The notes beneath the pieces were generated by a model that saw only the letters and a list, made by a program, of their open reading frames with translations, had not been told where the DNA came from and searched no databases. The translations under genes and the position numbers were made by a program. Below, piece after piece: positions 45,565 to 55,027 of a stretch of 64,000 nt of DNA. Within the stretch, counting starts at the first letter, position 1, and each line of letters starts with the position of its first letter. This stretch comes from BJGV01 sp964196335 (lineage in GTDB: Bacteria > Pseudomonadota > Gammaproteobacteria > Burkholderiales > Nitrosomonadaceae). The stretch covers positions 1,736,001 through 1,800,000 of the forward strand of contig OZ250175.1 in assembly GCA_965238155.1 (NCBI GenBank), given 5' to 3'.

Positions 45565-46542
45565 TTAATTTCTTCGATGATACCAGGTTGAGATTTGTGA
45601 CAGCCCCTGAGTTAGGGTATGGGTAGGAGCCCAACCAAGCTCACTATAAATTTTATTACTATTGATACGTAGCGATCCGAGTATTCTTGAAACCTCATCT
45701 GACCTTCCTGCCAACATACCAGCCAGCTCAATCAAACGTAAAGGGCAGGGCCATAATCGCACCGGTCTTTCTAGAGCGTGTGCCATCTTAATTATCAGTC
45801 GAACAGTAGAAACATCTTCGCTATCACTTACCATATAAGTTCTTCCAACAGCCCTGGGGTCTGTCAAGCAAACCCCAACCACATCAGTAAGATTATTAAT
45901 ATTTATAAGGCTACGTAGATTGTTTACCAAAGAAAATGGCAATGGGATGCCTCTGTCTACCATCTTCAGAAGCTTTATAAAATTTCCTCTAACTCCAGGG
46001 CCATATACTAATGGGAGACGGAATATTACAGTTTCCAGACCAGTTTCATCTGCAATATTGAGCAGAGATTTCTCTGCCTCTAATTTTGAGATTCCATAGT
46101 AGTCTTTAGGATTTGCAGGAGACATTTCATCTATTGGTGAAGACAACGAAGAGCTCTCACCATTGACTTTAACAGAACTTAAGAAAATTAATCTCCTGAC
46201 CCCGGTATTGGCTGCTGACCTTGCTAAAATTTCTGTGCCTTGTGTATTAATCCGTCGAAATTCATTCAAAGGATTCTGTGCATATTCATTCATTACATGC
46301 ACACGAGCAGCGCAATGAATAATAATTTCTACCCCGGAGAAAATATCATCGCTCCATGCTGTACTTGTACCCAAGTCACCTACAATTCGGTAATCTACTC
46401 TGGATACAGGTGAAACTGGTAATTTTCTCACTGTACCTATTACATTATGGCCACGCTTTATAAGATAGCTACACAGGGCACTGCCAACGAAGCCTGAAGC
46501 ACCGGTAACTAGTACTTTATGAAATTCCAGAGTAGCGATCAA
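45565..46542 (-). CDS. NAD-dependent sugar epimerase/reductase (SDR family)
   Basis: Extended SDR of 325 residues with VLVTGASGFVGSALC near the N-terminus and the catalytic YYGISKLEAEK. It resembles the 4-keto reductase/epimerase group beside WbpL/WbpM genes, which make UDP-FucNAc or UDP-QuiNAc; substrate not provable. The start is TTG at 46542, overlapping the upstream glycosyltransferase stop as TTGA, because no ATG precedes the Rossmann motif. Confidence 0.88.
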   Translation of the reverse strand: MIATLEFHKVLVTGASGFVGSALCSYLIKRGHNVIGTVRKLPVSPVSRVDYRIVGDLGTSTAWSDDIFSGVEIIIHCAARVHVMNEYAQNPLNEFRRINTQGTEILARSAANTGVRRLIFLSSVKVNGESSSLSSPIDEMSPANPKDYYGISKLEAEKSLLNIADETGLETVIFRLPLVYGPGVRGNFIKLLKMVDRGIPLPFSLVNNLRSLININNLTDVVGVCLTDPRAVGRTYMVSDSEDVSTVRLIIKMAHALERPVRLWPCPLRLIELAGMLAGRSDEVSRILGSLRINSNKIYSELGWAPTHTLTQGLSQISTWYHRRN

Positions 46543-47306
46543 TCCAGTTTTATCCGATGCGCTTTAATAAATTGTGGCAATCGTAAAAATATCTTACTCA
46601 GAATAAACCATGGAGGCACGTTTAAACCATTGGCACGACAAGATGAATACGCCTCTATATTACCCCTTATCATATTTAAGATATTATTGTTACTCATCCC
46701 ACCCATCCTCATACGCACCCATAATTCCGGTATGTAACGGGTCTTAATACCATGCACACGCATAAAACGAAGCACAAGATCAAAATCTGATTGCAAGCGA
46801 TAACGTAGGTTAAATCCACCAAATTTTTCATAAATGGATTTACGAACGAAGAATGTTGGATGGGCCGGCATCCAACCTTTCTCAAATAAACCAGGTACAT
46901 AATTTTTTGATGTCCAGTGACGCACCACACGACTAGTCTGAATGCGATCAACATAAACCAGATCAGCATAACAAGCATCAATAGACGGATCAGTCATTGT
47001 TGCTGCAACTTTAACAAGTACATCTGAATGCATGTAAACATCATCGGCATTGAGAAACCCAACCACATCGCCAGATGCAAGCAGCAACCCTTTATTCATA
47101 CCATCATAAACTCCCTGATCAGTCTCAGAACGCCAGACTGATATTCTTTGCCCTTTTTCATTTACTATTTTTTCAGTCTCATCAACAGACCCACCATCAA
47201 TAATAATATGCTCAATGTCTGAGTAATTCTGAGAAGCAACTGAATCAAGCGTATCGCCCAATGTATCTGCTGCGTTATAACAGACTGTGATAATAGAAAT
47301 CTTCAT
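46539..47306 (-). CDS. Glycosyltransferase family 2
   Basis: A 255-residue GT-A transferase: MKISIITVCYNAADTLGDTL, the IDGGSVDETEKIV segment, the DxD-like VVGFLNADDVY and MPAHPTFFVRK are typical of WcaA/WbtC-like GT2 enzymes acting on lipid-linked oligosaccharides. Cytoplasmic face of the inner membrane. Overlaps the epimerase gene by four bases. Confidence 0.9.
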   Translation of the reverse strand: MKISIITVCYNAADTLGDTLDSVASQNYSDIEHIIIDGGSVDETEKIVNEKGQRISVWRSETDQGVYDGMNKGLLLASGDVVGFLNADDVYMHSDVLVKVAATMTDPSIDACYADLVYVDRIQTSRVVRHWTSKNYVPGLFEKGWMPAHPTFFVRKSIYEKFGGFNLRYRLQSDFDLVLRFMRVHGIKTRYIPELWVRMRMGGMSNNNILNMIRGNIEAYSSCRANGLNVPPWFILSKIFLRLPQFIKAHRIKLD

Positions 47307-47349
47307 GGTTAAATAAAAAATTATTCCTGTAAATAAAGATTTTTTACGA

Positions 47350-48501
47350 CTATTTGTTTACTAGAGACTTATACAAATTTGCATGATTTTCTACGTATGT
47401 ATCAAGTGAAAATAAGTTTACAGCCCTTTCTCTCCCAGAATCTCCAAGTGAACTAATAATATCTGGGTCTTTGGTCAATTTAAGCATTTGTGTTGCAAGT
47501 ACATTTGAATCGCCAGGAGGAAAAATAATCCCTGCAGGTTTATTTGATCCAACTCCAAGCAAATCCCGAACGCTACCTACATCTGCTGCTACCACAGCTA
47601 TGCCACTCGACATGGCTTCTAGAACTACGTTTGGACAGGCTTCAACTAAGCTAGGCAGTATAAAAAGATCTAACTCTCTCATATATTCCGGAACATCTTC
47701 AACAAAAGGAAAACACGAAATATTATCTTCTAAGCTATATGCAGTTATCTTGTCTTCTATCAGTTTGGCATATACTTTTTGTGTGTCAAGTTTAGGCCCG
47801 GCAATCACAAATGTAACATCTTTCTGCTGTGCATTAACAATATGAGCAGCACTTACAAAAATATCTAATCCCTTTATAGGATTCCAATTTGCAAGCATTC
47901 CAATATGGAATTTTCTTCGAAGCACATTACTAGATGCTTTTGAAGGGGAAAATTTATTGTTATCCACACCCGAATAAAAACAATGATAATTTTCATTTTT
48001 CAATCCATAATGCGTCGCTACAGAATATCCCTGAGCAACTATAGCCTGAGCTAGATATAAGACAATTCGACCAAAAGCTGGTGCAACAAACTTATGAATA
48101 GATGTATCATTTAAATGCCATACAACAGGAATATTTTGCATTCGGGCAGCCACACCCGGTGCGAGAAAAAAAGCTCCGCTTACATTTACAACATCAGGAT
48201 TAGTGTTTTTATACAAACAACTAAATTTGAATACCTCAAAAGGAAAAGCTATTATCCATTTCAGAATCTGTATTGGATTTTTAGGCCTTGGAATCTTCCT
48301 TATATTTATTAGATGTATCTGAATACCCTCTCGTCTAGCAATTTCTACTGCTCTGCCACCGCGATCTGGAAATACAATTTGAGTTTCAATTTGCTGATCC
48401 TTCAGCCCTCTTGCAGAGGAAATAATTCTCCTTTGAGCGCCACCAAGTCTGTCGTCAAATAGTACATGTAAAACCCGAGTGTAATTTATTGGAGTTTCCA
48501 T
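47350..48501 (-). CDS. Glycosyltransferase family 4
   Basis: GT-B transferase of about 383 residues. The N-terminus has GGAQRRIISSARGL, and the C-terminal GT4 signature is LFILPSLVEACPNVVLEAMSSGIAVVAADVGSVRDLL, with the retaining E-x7-E pattern. The frame extends to a GTG at 48540; ATG at 48501 (METPINYTRVL) is the better start, though neither has a strong ribosome site. Confidence 0.9.
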   Translation of the reverse strand: METPINYTRVLHVLFDDRLGGAQRRIISSARGLKDQQIETQIVFPDRGGRAVEIARREGIQIHLINIRKIPRPKNPIQILKWIIAFPFEVFKFSCLYKNTNPDVVNVSGAFFLAPGVAARMQNIPVVWHLNDTSIHKFVAPAFGRIVLYLAQAIVAQGYSVATHYGLKNENYHCFYSGVDNNKFSPSKASSNVLRRKFHIGMLANWNPIKGLDIFVSAAHIVNAQQKDVTFVIAGPKLDTQKVYAKLIEDKITAYSLEDNISCFPFVEDVPEYMRELDLFILPSLVEACPNVVLEAMSSGIAVVAADVGSVRDLLGVGSNKPAGIIFPPGDSNVLATQMLKLTKDPDIISSLGDSGRERAVNLFSLDTYVENHANLYKSLVNK

Positions 48502-48559
48502 TGGCTTCACAAAATACAATTTTTGCCATGCATAAGCCACTTAATACAGTAATATAAGA

Positions 48560-49276
48560 TTATATTTTTGTAGGTGTAACTTTGCATAAAGCAACTTGAT
48601 TGTAATTTAAGGACAATCCCTTACTCAGTTGGTAAAACCAATTACGGAGATGAATTATTGATATTCCAGGCTTCAGAGGTGCTTGAAAACAATGTTCAAT
48701 AATATCAAACCCACTCTGAGCTAAATACTCAATTAACTCTTCTTTACTCCACTCACGTATGTGCTCCTTCTGAGGGCAATGCAAACAATTTTCTCCCCGT
48801 GCTCTTTTTCGATCTGGAGTAGAGATGATAACAAGAGTATTAGGGCCACAGAATTTCTTTATATAAGCCAATAGTATATCCGGATCCTCAATATGCTCTA
48901 TAACATCAGAACAAATAATTAATCCAAATTCAACTGACAAAATAAGCTGCGGATTCTCAAAATTATCTATATAAAAATTCCCATTAGAATAATTTTCTAC
49001 GCAATATTTAATCGCACTTGCCTGGTCGATTCCATGTACATTTGATACATCACCTAATAGGTGCATGAGTTTTCTAGCTGGACCACAACCTATATCTAGT
49101 ACATTTTCAATTTTCTTCCCAACTACAATCTTTTTAGCATATACATATGCTGGCCATTGATATATTAGGCTGGCATGCAGACGAGATTCACTCCAAAAGA
49201 TCACCCCTTCACGCTCAAAAGTATGATTCTCAGTATTTGGAATATAGCCATCACGGATACAGTAAGTCTTATTCAC
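48560..49276 (-). CDS. Class I SAM-dependent methyltransferase
   Basis: A 238-residue Rossmann methyltransferase with motif I VLDIGCGPARKLMHLLG, acidic loop GIDQAS, and motif IV GLIICSDVIEHIED. An unusual extra feature is a cysteine/histidine pair GENCLHCPQKEH (about residue 165), which may bind metal. Start GTG at 49276. Probably modifies a sugar of the locus; target unknown. Confidence 0.86.
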   Translation of the reverse strand: MNKTYCIRDGYIPNTENHTFEREGVIFWSESRLHASLIYQWPAYVYAKKIVVGKKIENVLDIGCGPARKLMHLLGDVSNVHGIDQASAIKYCVENYSNGNFYIDNFENPQLILSVEFGLIICSDVIEHIEDPDILLAYIKKFCGPNTLVIISTPDRKRARGENCLHCPQKEHIREWSKEELIEYLAQSGFDIIEHCFQAPLKPGISIIHLRNWFYQLSKGLSLNYNQVALCKVTPTKI

Positions 49277-49439
49277 AAGTTGGCCCCTTACACCATGACA
49301 TCATCTAGATCATTCCGAATGAAAAGTTCCTAATCATTTAAATATTATTACCCTAATGTTACAAGCAATAAGCTGATTTCAATTGAATGAAAAAGTTCAG
49401 CAAGAGATACTTACAACATTATTACCATATCTATAAAAT

Positions 49440-51194
49440 TTACAGAATATTCCATTTAAAACGCTTATCAAATTCTATCAATATATTTTCTTGCTTAGAG
49501 AAACGTTTATCAAAAATACCTGCCCTCCATTTACTTTCTGGAACACTAAACCCTTTCTTTGGACGGTCTATTATCTGCCTAGGAACGAAATCTTTAATAG
49601 CATGCTTCAATAACCCTTTCATCTCACCACCAACTAGTCTGACATCATCTGGAAGTGAAAAAGAAAACTCGACTAGCTTCGTACTTAATAATGGCACACG
49701 GACTTCAAGTGAAGCCGCCATACTTGCACGATCAACTTTAGTAAGAATGTCGTCTGGCAAATATGTGCAAAAATCCATATATTGGAGCCTTTTGTATAAT
49801 GATATATCTTCACGATAAAATTTTCTAAAGTGCCAGTAATCATCATAACTGTCGGGAATACCAAATTTTATGCGGTACTTCTTCTCAAATGGGAGAAGTC
49901 CGCCTAATAAACAAGAATATAATTCTAGACCCGATAAGCAATACTCCCTTACAATTTTGTTCCTAATACGCCCTAATAATGAATCTCTGGGCAAATTTAC
50001 TAAACCTAATAAATCTGCAAACCTTTTCCTTAAACGTTCAAACTTTCTTCTTTTTGATAAATACTCAAACTGCTTATACCAATAATAGCCGCCAAAAATT
50101 TCATCTCCCCCATCGCCCGCCAGAATAACTGAAGCATATTTCTTTGAAAACTTTGAAATTAGATATGTAGGGAATGCTGATGTATCGGCAAATGGTTCGT
50201 CATACCAATCAGTAAAAAGAGGTTGCAGATCATGTAACATATCTTCCGAAAGTATTTCCTGAAGATATGGAACATTAACATGGGCACTTAAACACTTGGC
50301 AAAATATGTTTCATCATGGCTTGCATGGTCGAACCCCATACATATTGCTGGATTAGATTTATCTTCCATAACAGACAAGGCAACAATTGTGCTGGAGTCA
50401 ATCCCCCCACTTAAGAAATAACCGACATTCACATCTGAAACTAATTGCATACGAATGCTATCACGCAACAATTCCATCAGTTTTTCTTGTGCATTTTTTA
50501 TAGATATTGGCTTGTCTATAAGGCTAGGCTCCCAATACTTATAAAGTACTAATCCTTTAGTTTCTAAGTTAAATGATGCCAAATGTGCTTGAGGTAATTT
50601 AAATACGTCGATAAAAACCGTTTTAGGCGCAGGAATATATTGATAAGTGAGGAAGTCGTATAGTGCCGTCTTATCTATCTCAAGCGTAACTTGCTTAAAA
50701 TGCTCTCTAATTACTTTTAGTTCTGATCCCCATACAAAGCTATTATTCTTTGTACTATAATAAAGTGGCTTAATGCCAACACGATCTCGAATCAGATGAA
50801 TAACATTTTTAATTACATCATAAATTATAATTGCAAACATCCCTTCCAAACGAGCAGCCAAACCATTTATGCCCCATTTTTTGTAACCATATAGAACTAC
50901 CTCTGAATCAGAAGAACTCTTAAACGTAAAATCTTTTTCTAAAATAGACTTAAGTTCTACAAAATTATAAATTTCACCATTTACAGTAATTACCGTGGAA
51001 GATTCGCTATCAGATATTGGCTGCTTCCCAGCATCTGAAGTATCAATAATTGATAACCTAGTATGCCCCAAATATACTTTGTCATTCTGCCAGTAGTCCT
51101 GTTGATCAGGCCCTCTATGACTTAAAAGCCCTAATACCTCATTCTGCTCCAGGGATGAAAGACTACTTCGTAGCGAGCCATATAAACCACACAT
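49440..51194 (-). CDS. asnB: Asparagine synthase-type glutamine amidotransferase
   Basis: A 584-residue AsnB-family protein. Cys2 of MCGLYGSLR is the Ntn glutaminase nucleophile. The PP-loop SGGIDSSTIVAL sits at about residue 265 and SLEVRVPLLSTKLVEF near 500. Within polysaccharide loci such proteins (for example WbpS of Pseudomonas) often amidate uronic acids rather than make free asparagine, so that role is likely. It is slightly shorter than typical AsnB. Confidence 0.9.
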   Translation of the reverse strand: MCGLYGSLRSSLSSLEQNEVLGLLSHRGPDQQDYWQNDKVYLGHTRLSIIDTSDAGKQPISDSESSTVITVNGEIYNFVELKSILEKDFTFKSSSDSEVVLYGYKKWGINGLAARLEGMFAIIIYDVIKNVIHLIRDRVGIKPLYYSTKNNSFVWGSELKVIREHFKQVTLEIDKTALYDFLTYQYIPAPKTVFIDVFKLPQAHLASFNLETKGLVLYKYWEPSLIDKPISIKNAQEKLMELLRDSIRMQLVSDVNVGYFLSGGIDSSTIVALSVMEDKSNPAICMGFDHASHDETYFAKCLSAHVNVPYLQEILSEDMLHDLQPLFTDWYDEPFADTSAFPTYLISKFSKKYASVILAGDGGDEIFGGYYWYKQFEYLSKRRKFERLRKRFADLLGLVNLPRDSLLGRIRNKIVREYCLSGLELYSCLLGGLLPFEKKYRIKFGIPDSYDDYWHFRKFYREDISLYKRLQYMDFCTYLPDDILTKVDRASMAASLEVRVPLLSTKLVEFSFSLPDDVRLVGGEMKGLLKHAIKDFVPRQIIDRPKKGFSVPESKWRAGIFDKRFSKQENILIEFDKRFKWNIL

Positions 51195-51297
51195 AAATGC
51201 CCCAAAATTTAGTTATTCAGAATCAATGCTATTTAGAAAGAACATAATACTGCAGAGGCAGAAAGTCTTTCTCATCGACAATACGAATTTATATTGG

Positions 51298-52416
51298 CTA
51301 TCTAATATCTAATATCCCTTTTGCTCTGGCACTCCAAGTATATTTCTCAACAAAATCTTTAAAAGCTTGCCCTGCTAATTTCTCTCTTATCTCAGCATCT
51401 TCCAGAGTACGAATAGCTTCCACCCAAGCTTGAACACTATCAGGAGGAACCAGAATTGCATTTTTATTACTCAAAACTTCTCTTAGTACCGGCAAATCAG
51501 AAGATATAATGGGACGCTGGGCAGACATATATTCAAAAAGCTTAAGAGGAGACATCCAAGAACTAGTATTAGGCCCCCTTTCTGATGTCTCCAAATCTTG
51601 TTGATAAGGCATCAGGAGTATATCGCAATTTTTTCTGGCTATCGGTGTTTCTACGGGATCAATGTGGCCATGAAAAAACGTATTACACTTTGAACGTCTC
51701 CGCCAATAAGCCAAACTTTTGGGTGTACCACCAAATATATGAAACTCATGTTCTGGTACAAGTCTTGCCAATTTTATTATTATGTCAATGCCTCTTCCTT
51801 TATATAAATGCCCCACATAACCAACTTTTAATCGCTCTCTACTCTTGTGCTTTATTAAGCCCTCATTCTTTAAATGCTCAGATGGCATATCTGCAGCATC
51901 ATGAAAAATATACGTATAATTGGGGAGCTTATTGAAGAACTCACTATAAAGATTCTTAAGTGCTTTAGAAATTAAAATAAGTTTTCTAAAATTTTTGTGC
52001 TTAAAAAACCTTGATTCTAGCCATATCAAATACCTAGAAGAAGGTAGGGCATGACTCTCAAAATATACTAAGTAACCAAGCTTCAATGCTACAAATGCTC
52101 CAATAGGATCTCTTGCATAGACAAGAGTACCGCTTCGCTCTTTTCGTAGAAGATAGATATATAAGCTTGGAATTAAAAAAAAAGACGAGCCACGAATATT
52201 AATAGATTGCATTAGATGTAATTTAAAATTTTGTTTAACTCCATACTGTTGAAACAGTTGCGAAATATTAGGTTTCTGAGAATAATGTCGAGCTACTAAT
52301 TCCACATCATCAACTAATGCAGCCATCGCTTGGCACATTTTCATAACATGTACACTATTTGCTGCAGTTGAAGGAAAAATTGAGTTTGACAAGTAGATAA
52401 TTCTATTGAGATTCAT
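51298..52416 (-). CDS. Glycosyltransferase family 4
   Basis: A 372-residue GT-B enzyme: N-terminal FPSTAANSVHVMKMCQA, KVGYVGHLYKGRGID at the domain junction, and the C-terminal PLKLFEYMSAQRPIISSDLPVLREVL signature. It starts 6 bp after wzx-like gene end and is surely part of the same operon. Sugar and linkage unknown. Confidence 0.88.
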   Translation of the reverse strand: MNLNRIIYLSNSIFPSTAANSVHVMKMCQAMAALVDDVELVARHYSQKPNISQLFQQYGVKQNFKLHLMQSINIRGSSFFLIPSLYIYLLRKERSGTLVYARDPIGAFVALKLGYLVYFESHALPSSRYLIWLESRFFKHKNFRKLILISKALKNLYSEFFNKLPNYTYIFHDAADMPSEHLKNEGLIKHKSRERLKVGYVGHLYKGRGIDIIIKLARLVPEHEFHIFGGTPKSLAYWRRRSKCNTFFHGHIDPVETPIARKNCDILLMPYQQDLETSERGPNTSSWMSPLKLFEYMSAQRPIISSDLPVLREVLSNKNAILVPPDSVQAWVEAIRTLEDAEIREKLAGQAFKDFVEKYTWSARAKGILDIR

Positions 52417-52421
52417 GTTCT

Positions 52422-53729
52422 CTACGCTCTTAACGTTTTATATCCATGAAAAGCAAGAATATACATTCCTATAGCGTGGATACAGAAAAAAATGGCATAT
52501 GCTATTCCTGCCCCAACTAAACCAAATGATGAAAGAAAAAAGTATAATAATATTAAATATAAAATTGAAGTAAACAATAGAAGAATAAAAGATGGCTCTT
52601 GGAAACCTGTACAAAGTAAAACCGACTGAATTGGTGTTGCAATAATAGCAAATACACTGCCAATGCTATAAACAATAAGAACATTATATACGCCTACAAA
52701 TCCCTCACCTAATATTTTATCTATCAATACGTCTCCAAAATAATACAAAAATAACCATAGAGTTACTCCTATAGACATACATGCCAAACAGCTTCTTCTC
52801 ACCAAAGACTTGAAAAGCTGTATCTTCTCTTCAGCTATAAATTGAGAGAGTTTAGGATATAAAACTAAGGGCAATGGATCTAGGGGCTTAGCAACTAATG
52901 ACGCAAATTGTTTTGCAATTTTAAATATCCCAGTACTTCCAGAGCCAAGAAATAATCCAATAACTAATAAATCAATCTCTTTACATATAAGCCCAGTTGA
53001 AGAATGTAAATTACTAAAAATTGTAAATCTCATGATATTGGGGTAATTTTTGATTGTTTCAGTAAATGATCTACCTGCAAATGGATTAATGTCTTCCTTC
53101 TTCATTTCAAAAAAACTATAAATAATCAAAAATAAATATGAAGTGATATCCGCAAGAACCCATCCAATAATAAAAAAATGAATATCTTTATTTAAGAAGA
53201 TACCATATAAGGCCACAAATAATTTTATTAACCCAGTAATTACAGACAATAGAGCAAGCGGTATAAACTTATGTTTTAATCGCAAGAAACCTGTAGCCGC
53301 TCCTGTTATATTAAATAAAATAACAAGAGGATAAATAGATGACATTGCAATTACAGCTGGAGAGAATCCAAAATATTGTGCGGAATTGACCCATAAAACG
53401 AATGCAAGTACACATCCTATTGCAGCCGTTATAGTATCAATTTGCCAACAAAATTTTTTTATATGTTCTAGTTCTTTATTTGTCTTACACTTTGATCCAA
53501 AAGAAATTAAAGCTTCCCAGCTTTGAGAATTCACTAGCCTATCAATGACAAATGCAAAAGTCTGGGCCAGTATAATCACCCCGAAATGCTCGGGACCTAA
53601 ATATCTGGCAGTTAGTACAGATGCAGCAAGACTAATTCCCAGTGCGAACCCTTGACCACTAAAGATTCCTAATGCATCTCGAACGACTGTTCTCCATATT
53701 GCTGTTATGTTATTGGTTATTCCATCCAT
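52422..53729 (-). CDS. wzx: Lipopolysaccharide O-unit flippase (Wzx-like)
   Basis: A 435-residue polytopic membrane protein of the MATE/PST superfamily with about 12 helices. Hallmarks are the N-terminal GQGFALGISLAASVLTARYLGPEHFG and the repeated GSGSTGIFKIAKQF. It moves undecaprenyl-linked O-units across the inner membrane. A Wzy polymerase, its usual partner, was not recognised in the window. Confidence 0.88.
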   Translation of the reverse strand: MDGITNNITAIWRTVVRDALGIFSGQGFALGISLAASVLTARYLGPEHFGVIILAQTFAFVIDRLVNSQSWEALISFGSKCKTNKELEHIKKFCWQIDTITAAIGCVLAFVLWVNSAQYFGFSPAVIAMSSIYPLVILFNITGAATGFLRLKHKFIPLALLSVITGLIKLFVALYGIFLNKDIHFFIIGWVLADITSYLFLIIYSFFEMKKEDINPFAGRSFTETIKNYPNIMRFTIFSNLHSSTGLICKEIDLLVIGLFLGSGSTGIFKIAKQFASLVAKPLDPLPLVLYPKLSQFIAEEKIQLFKSLVRRSCLACMSIGVTLWLFLYYFGDVLIDKILGEGFVGVYNVLIVYSIGSVFAIIATPIQSVLLCTGFQEPSFILLLFTSILYLILLYFFLSSFGLVGAGIAYAIFFCIHAIGMYILAFHGYKTLRA

Positions 53730-53958
53730 TTTTTGATCTTGAAATTTGGGATACTACTTACCAAGCGCAATGAAAATATGCACGAACTATTCCCAAAACA
53801 TAACTATTAAAATCGACAGAAATAAGCCCACATTTAGACAGATTAGTTAAATATTCTGTCCTATAGCAATTTAATTTTAGAGAAAATCACGGTGACTAAT
53901 CGGAGCCCCTAGCCATACTAACTCTATACATATAGTTTATGACACCTGTCAGCATAGC

Positions 53959-54909
53959 TTAAACAATGGTTCGCAAAAGAGTGATCATTTTTTCTTCCTT
54001 TACAACAAACGGGTTAGACAAACACTGGCTCGCAATTTCTCTCATTTTGGTTGCTGATAACGGTATGTCATATTGAGGAGAAAGAGCATCAAATGTATCA
54101 TGAACAGCCAGTTCTCTCAGCCAATCATCGTCGCATATTTTAAATTGCTCAAAATGACTGTAATTTAAGTAGGGAATTAAAATCCAACAAAAAATACGTC
54201 CTATATAAGCCTGATTCAAAAATTTTGTAAATTTGAAGACAAATGGACTGTACCATTTAATAAACCTGTAAAGGTTCTGAGAATTAACTCGCTTAGTGAT
54301 AGGTCGCAGCAAATATTTCCAACGGAATACTTGATAAAATGTATCAGCATATGAATGTACAAAAACAGCACCCTCTTTCTTAACAAATTTCAAAATACGC
54401 TTGAGTACTTCTTCAGGATCAGGTGTATGTTGAATGACACGATGACAAAAAACAATGTCAAATGATCCTTCTAAAAGAGGCAAATCAATAATATTAGCTT
54501 GTACTAAACAGTGATTGGGATTCTCACCAATATTCTTCTTAGCAATATCCAAACCAGCCAAATCAACAGATAGCACTTTGGCTCCTAACAAAAGGAGAAC
54601 CTCAGAGTCTGGGCCAGCACCACAACCACATTCTAATATTGTTTTGCCTTTAAAAAATTCAGGGGGCCATTTTGTCCTCGAAAGAATAGTGTTGTATCGA
54701 TCTTCAGTCCCATTAACTGAATCTAGTTGTAATCTTGCGTGTTCAGCCCGAAGTTTTGAAAAATTTCCTGTAGAATAAGATATATCAGGTATGAATCTTG
54801 GGATCCCATTTCTAACAGGAATCTTATCCATATTAGAAATCAATGCGTCGCCGATCAATTTGCAAGGAGATCCATTAATAGAAAAGAAATCAATAAAATT
54901 CTGCAGCAT
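53959..54909 (-). CDS. Class I SAM-dependent methyltransferase
   Basis: A 316-residue methyltransferase with a short N-terminal region (IPVRNGIPRFIPD) common in glycan-locus enzymes. Then come motif I TILECGCGAGPDSEVLLLLG, acidic SVDLAG and motif IV FDIVFCHRVIQHTPDPEEVL. Substrate unknown. 229 bp of AT-rich sequence without a gene separate it from the wzx-like gene. Confidence 0.88.
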   Translation of the reverse strand: MLQNFIDFFSINGSPCKLIGDALISNMDKIPVRNGIPRFIPDISYSTGNFSKLRAEHARLQLDSVNGTEDRYNTILSRTKWPPEFFKGKTILECGCGAGPDSEVLLLLGAKVLSVDLAGLDIAKKNIGENPNHCLVQANIIDLPLLEGSFDIVFCHRVIQHTPDPEEVLKRILKFVKKEGAVFVHSYADTFYQVFRWKYLLRPITKRVNSQNLYRFIKWYSPFVFKFTKFLNQAYIGRIFCWILIPYLNYSHFEQFKICDDDWLRELAVHDTFDALSPQYDIPLSATKMREIASQCLSNPFVVKEEKMITLLRTIV

Positions 54910-55027
54910 TTATATCCAATTAACTATGTGAATCAATATTTTCGGAAAATACGACAACTTCAAGCAGTCCAAGCCTGTAACTTCGTTTTTAAATCAGCGC
55001 ATATTTACATAAATCGTAACATTATAA

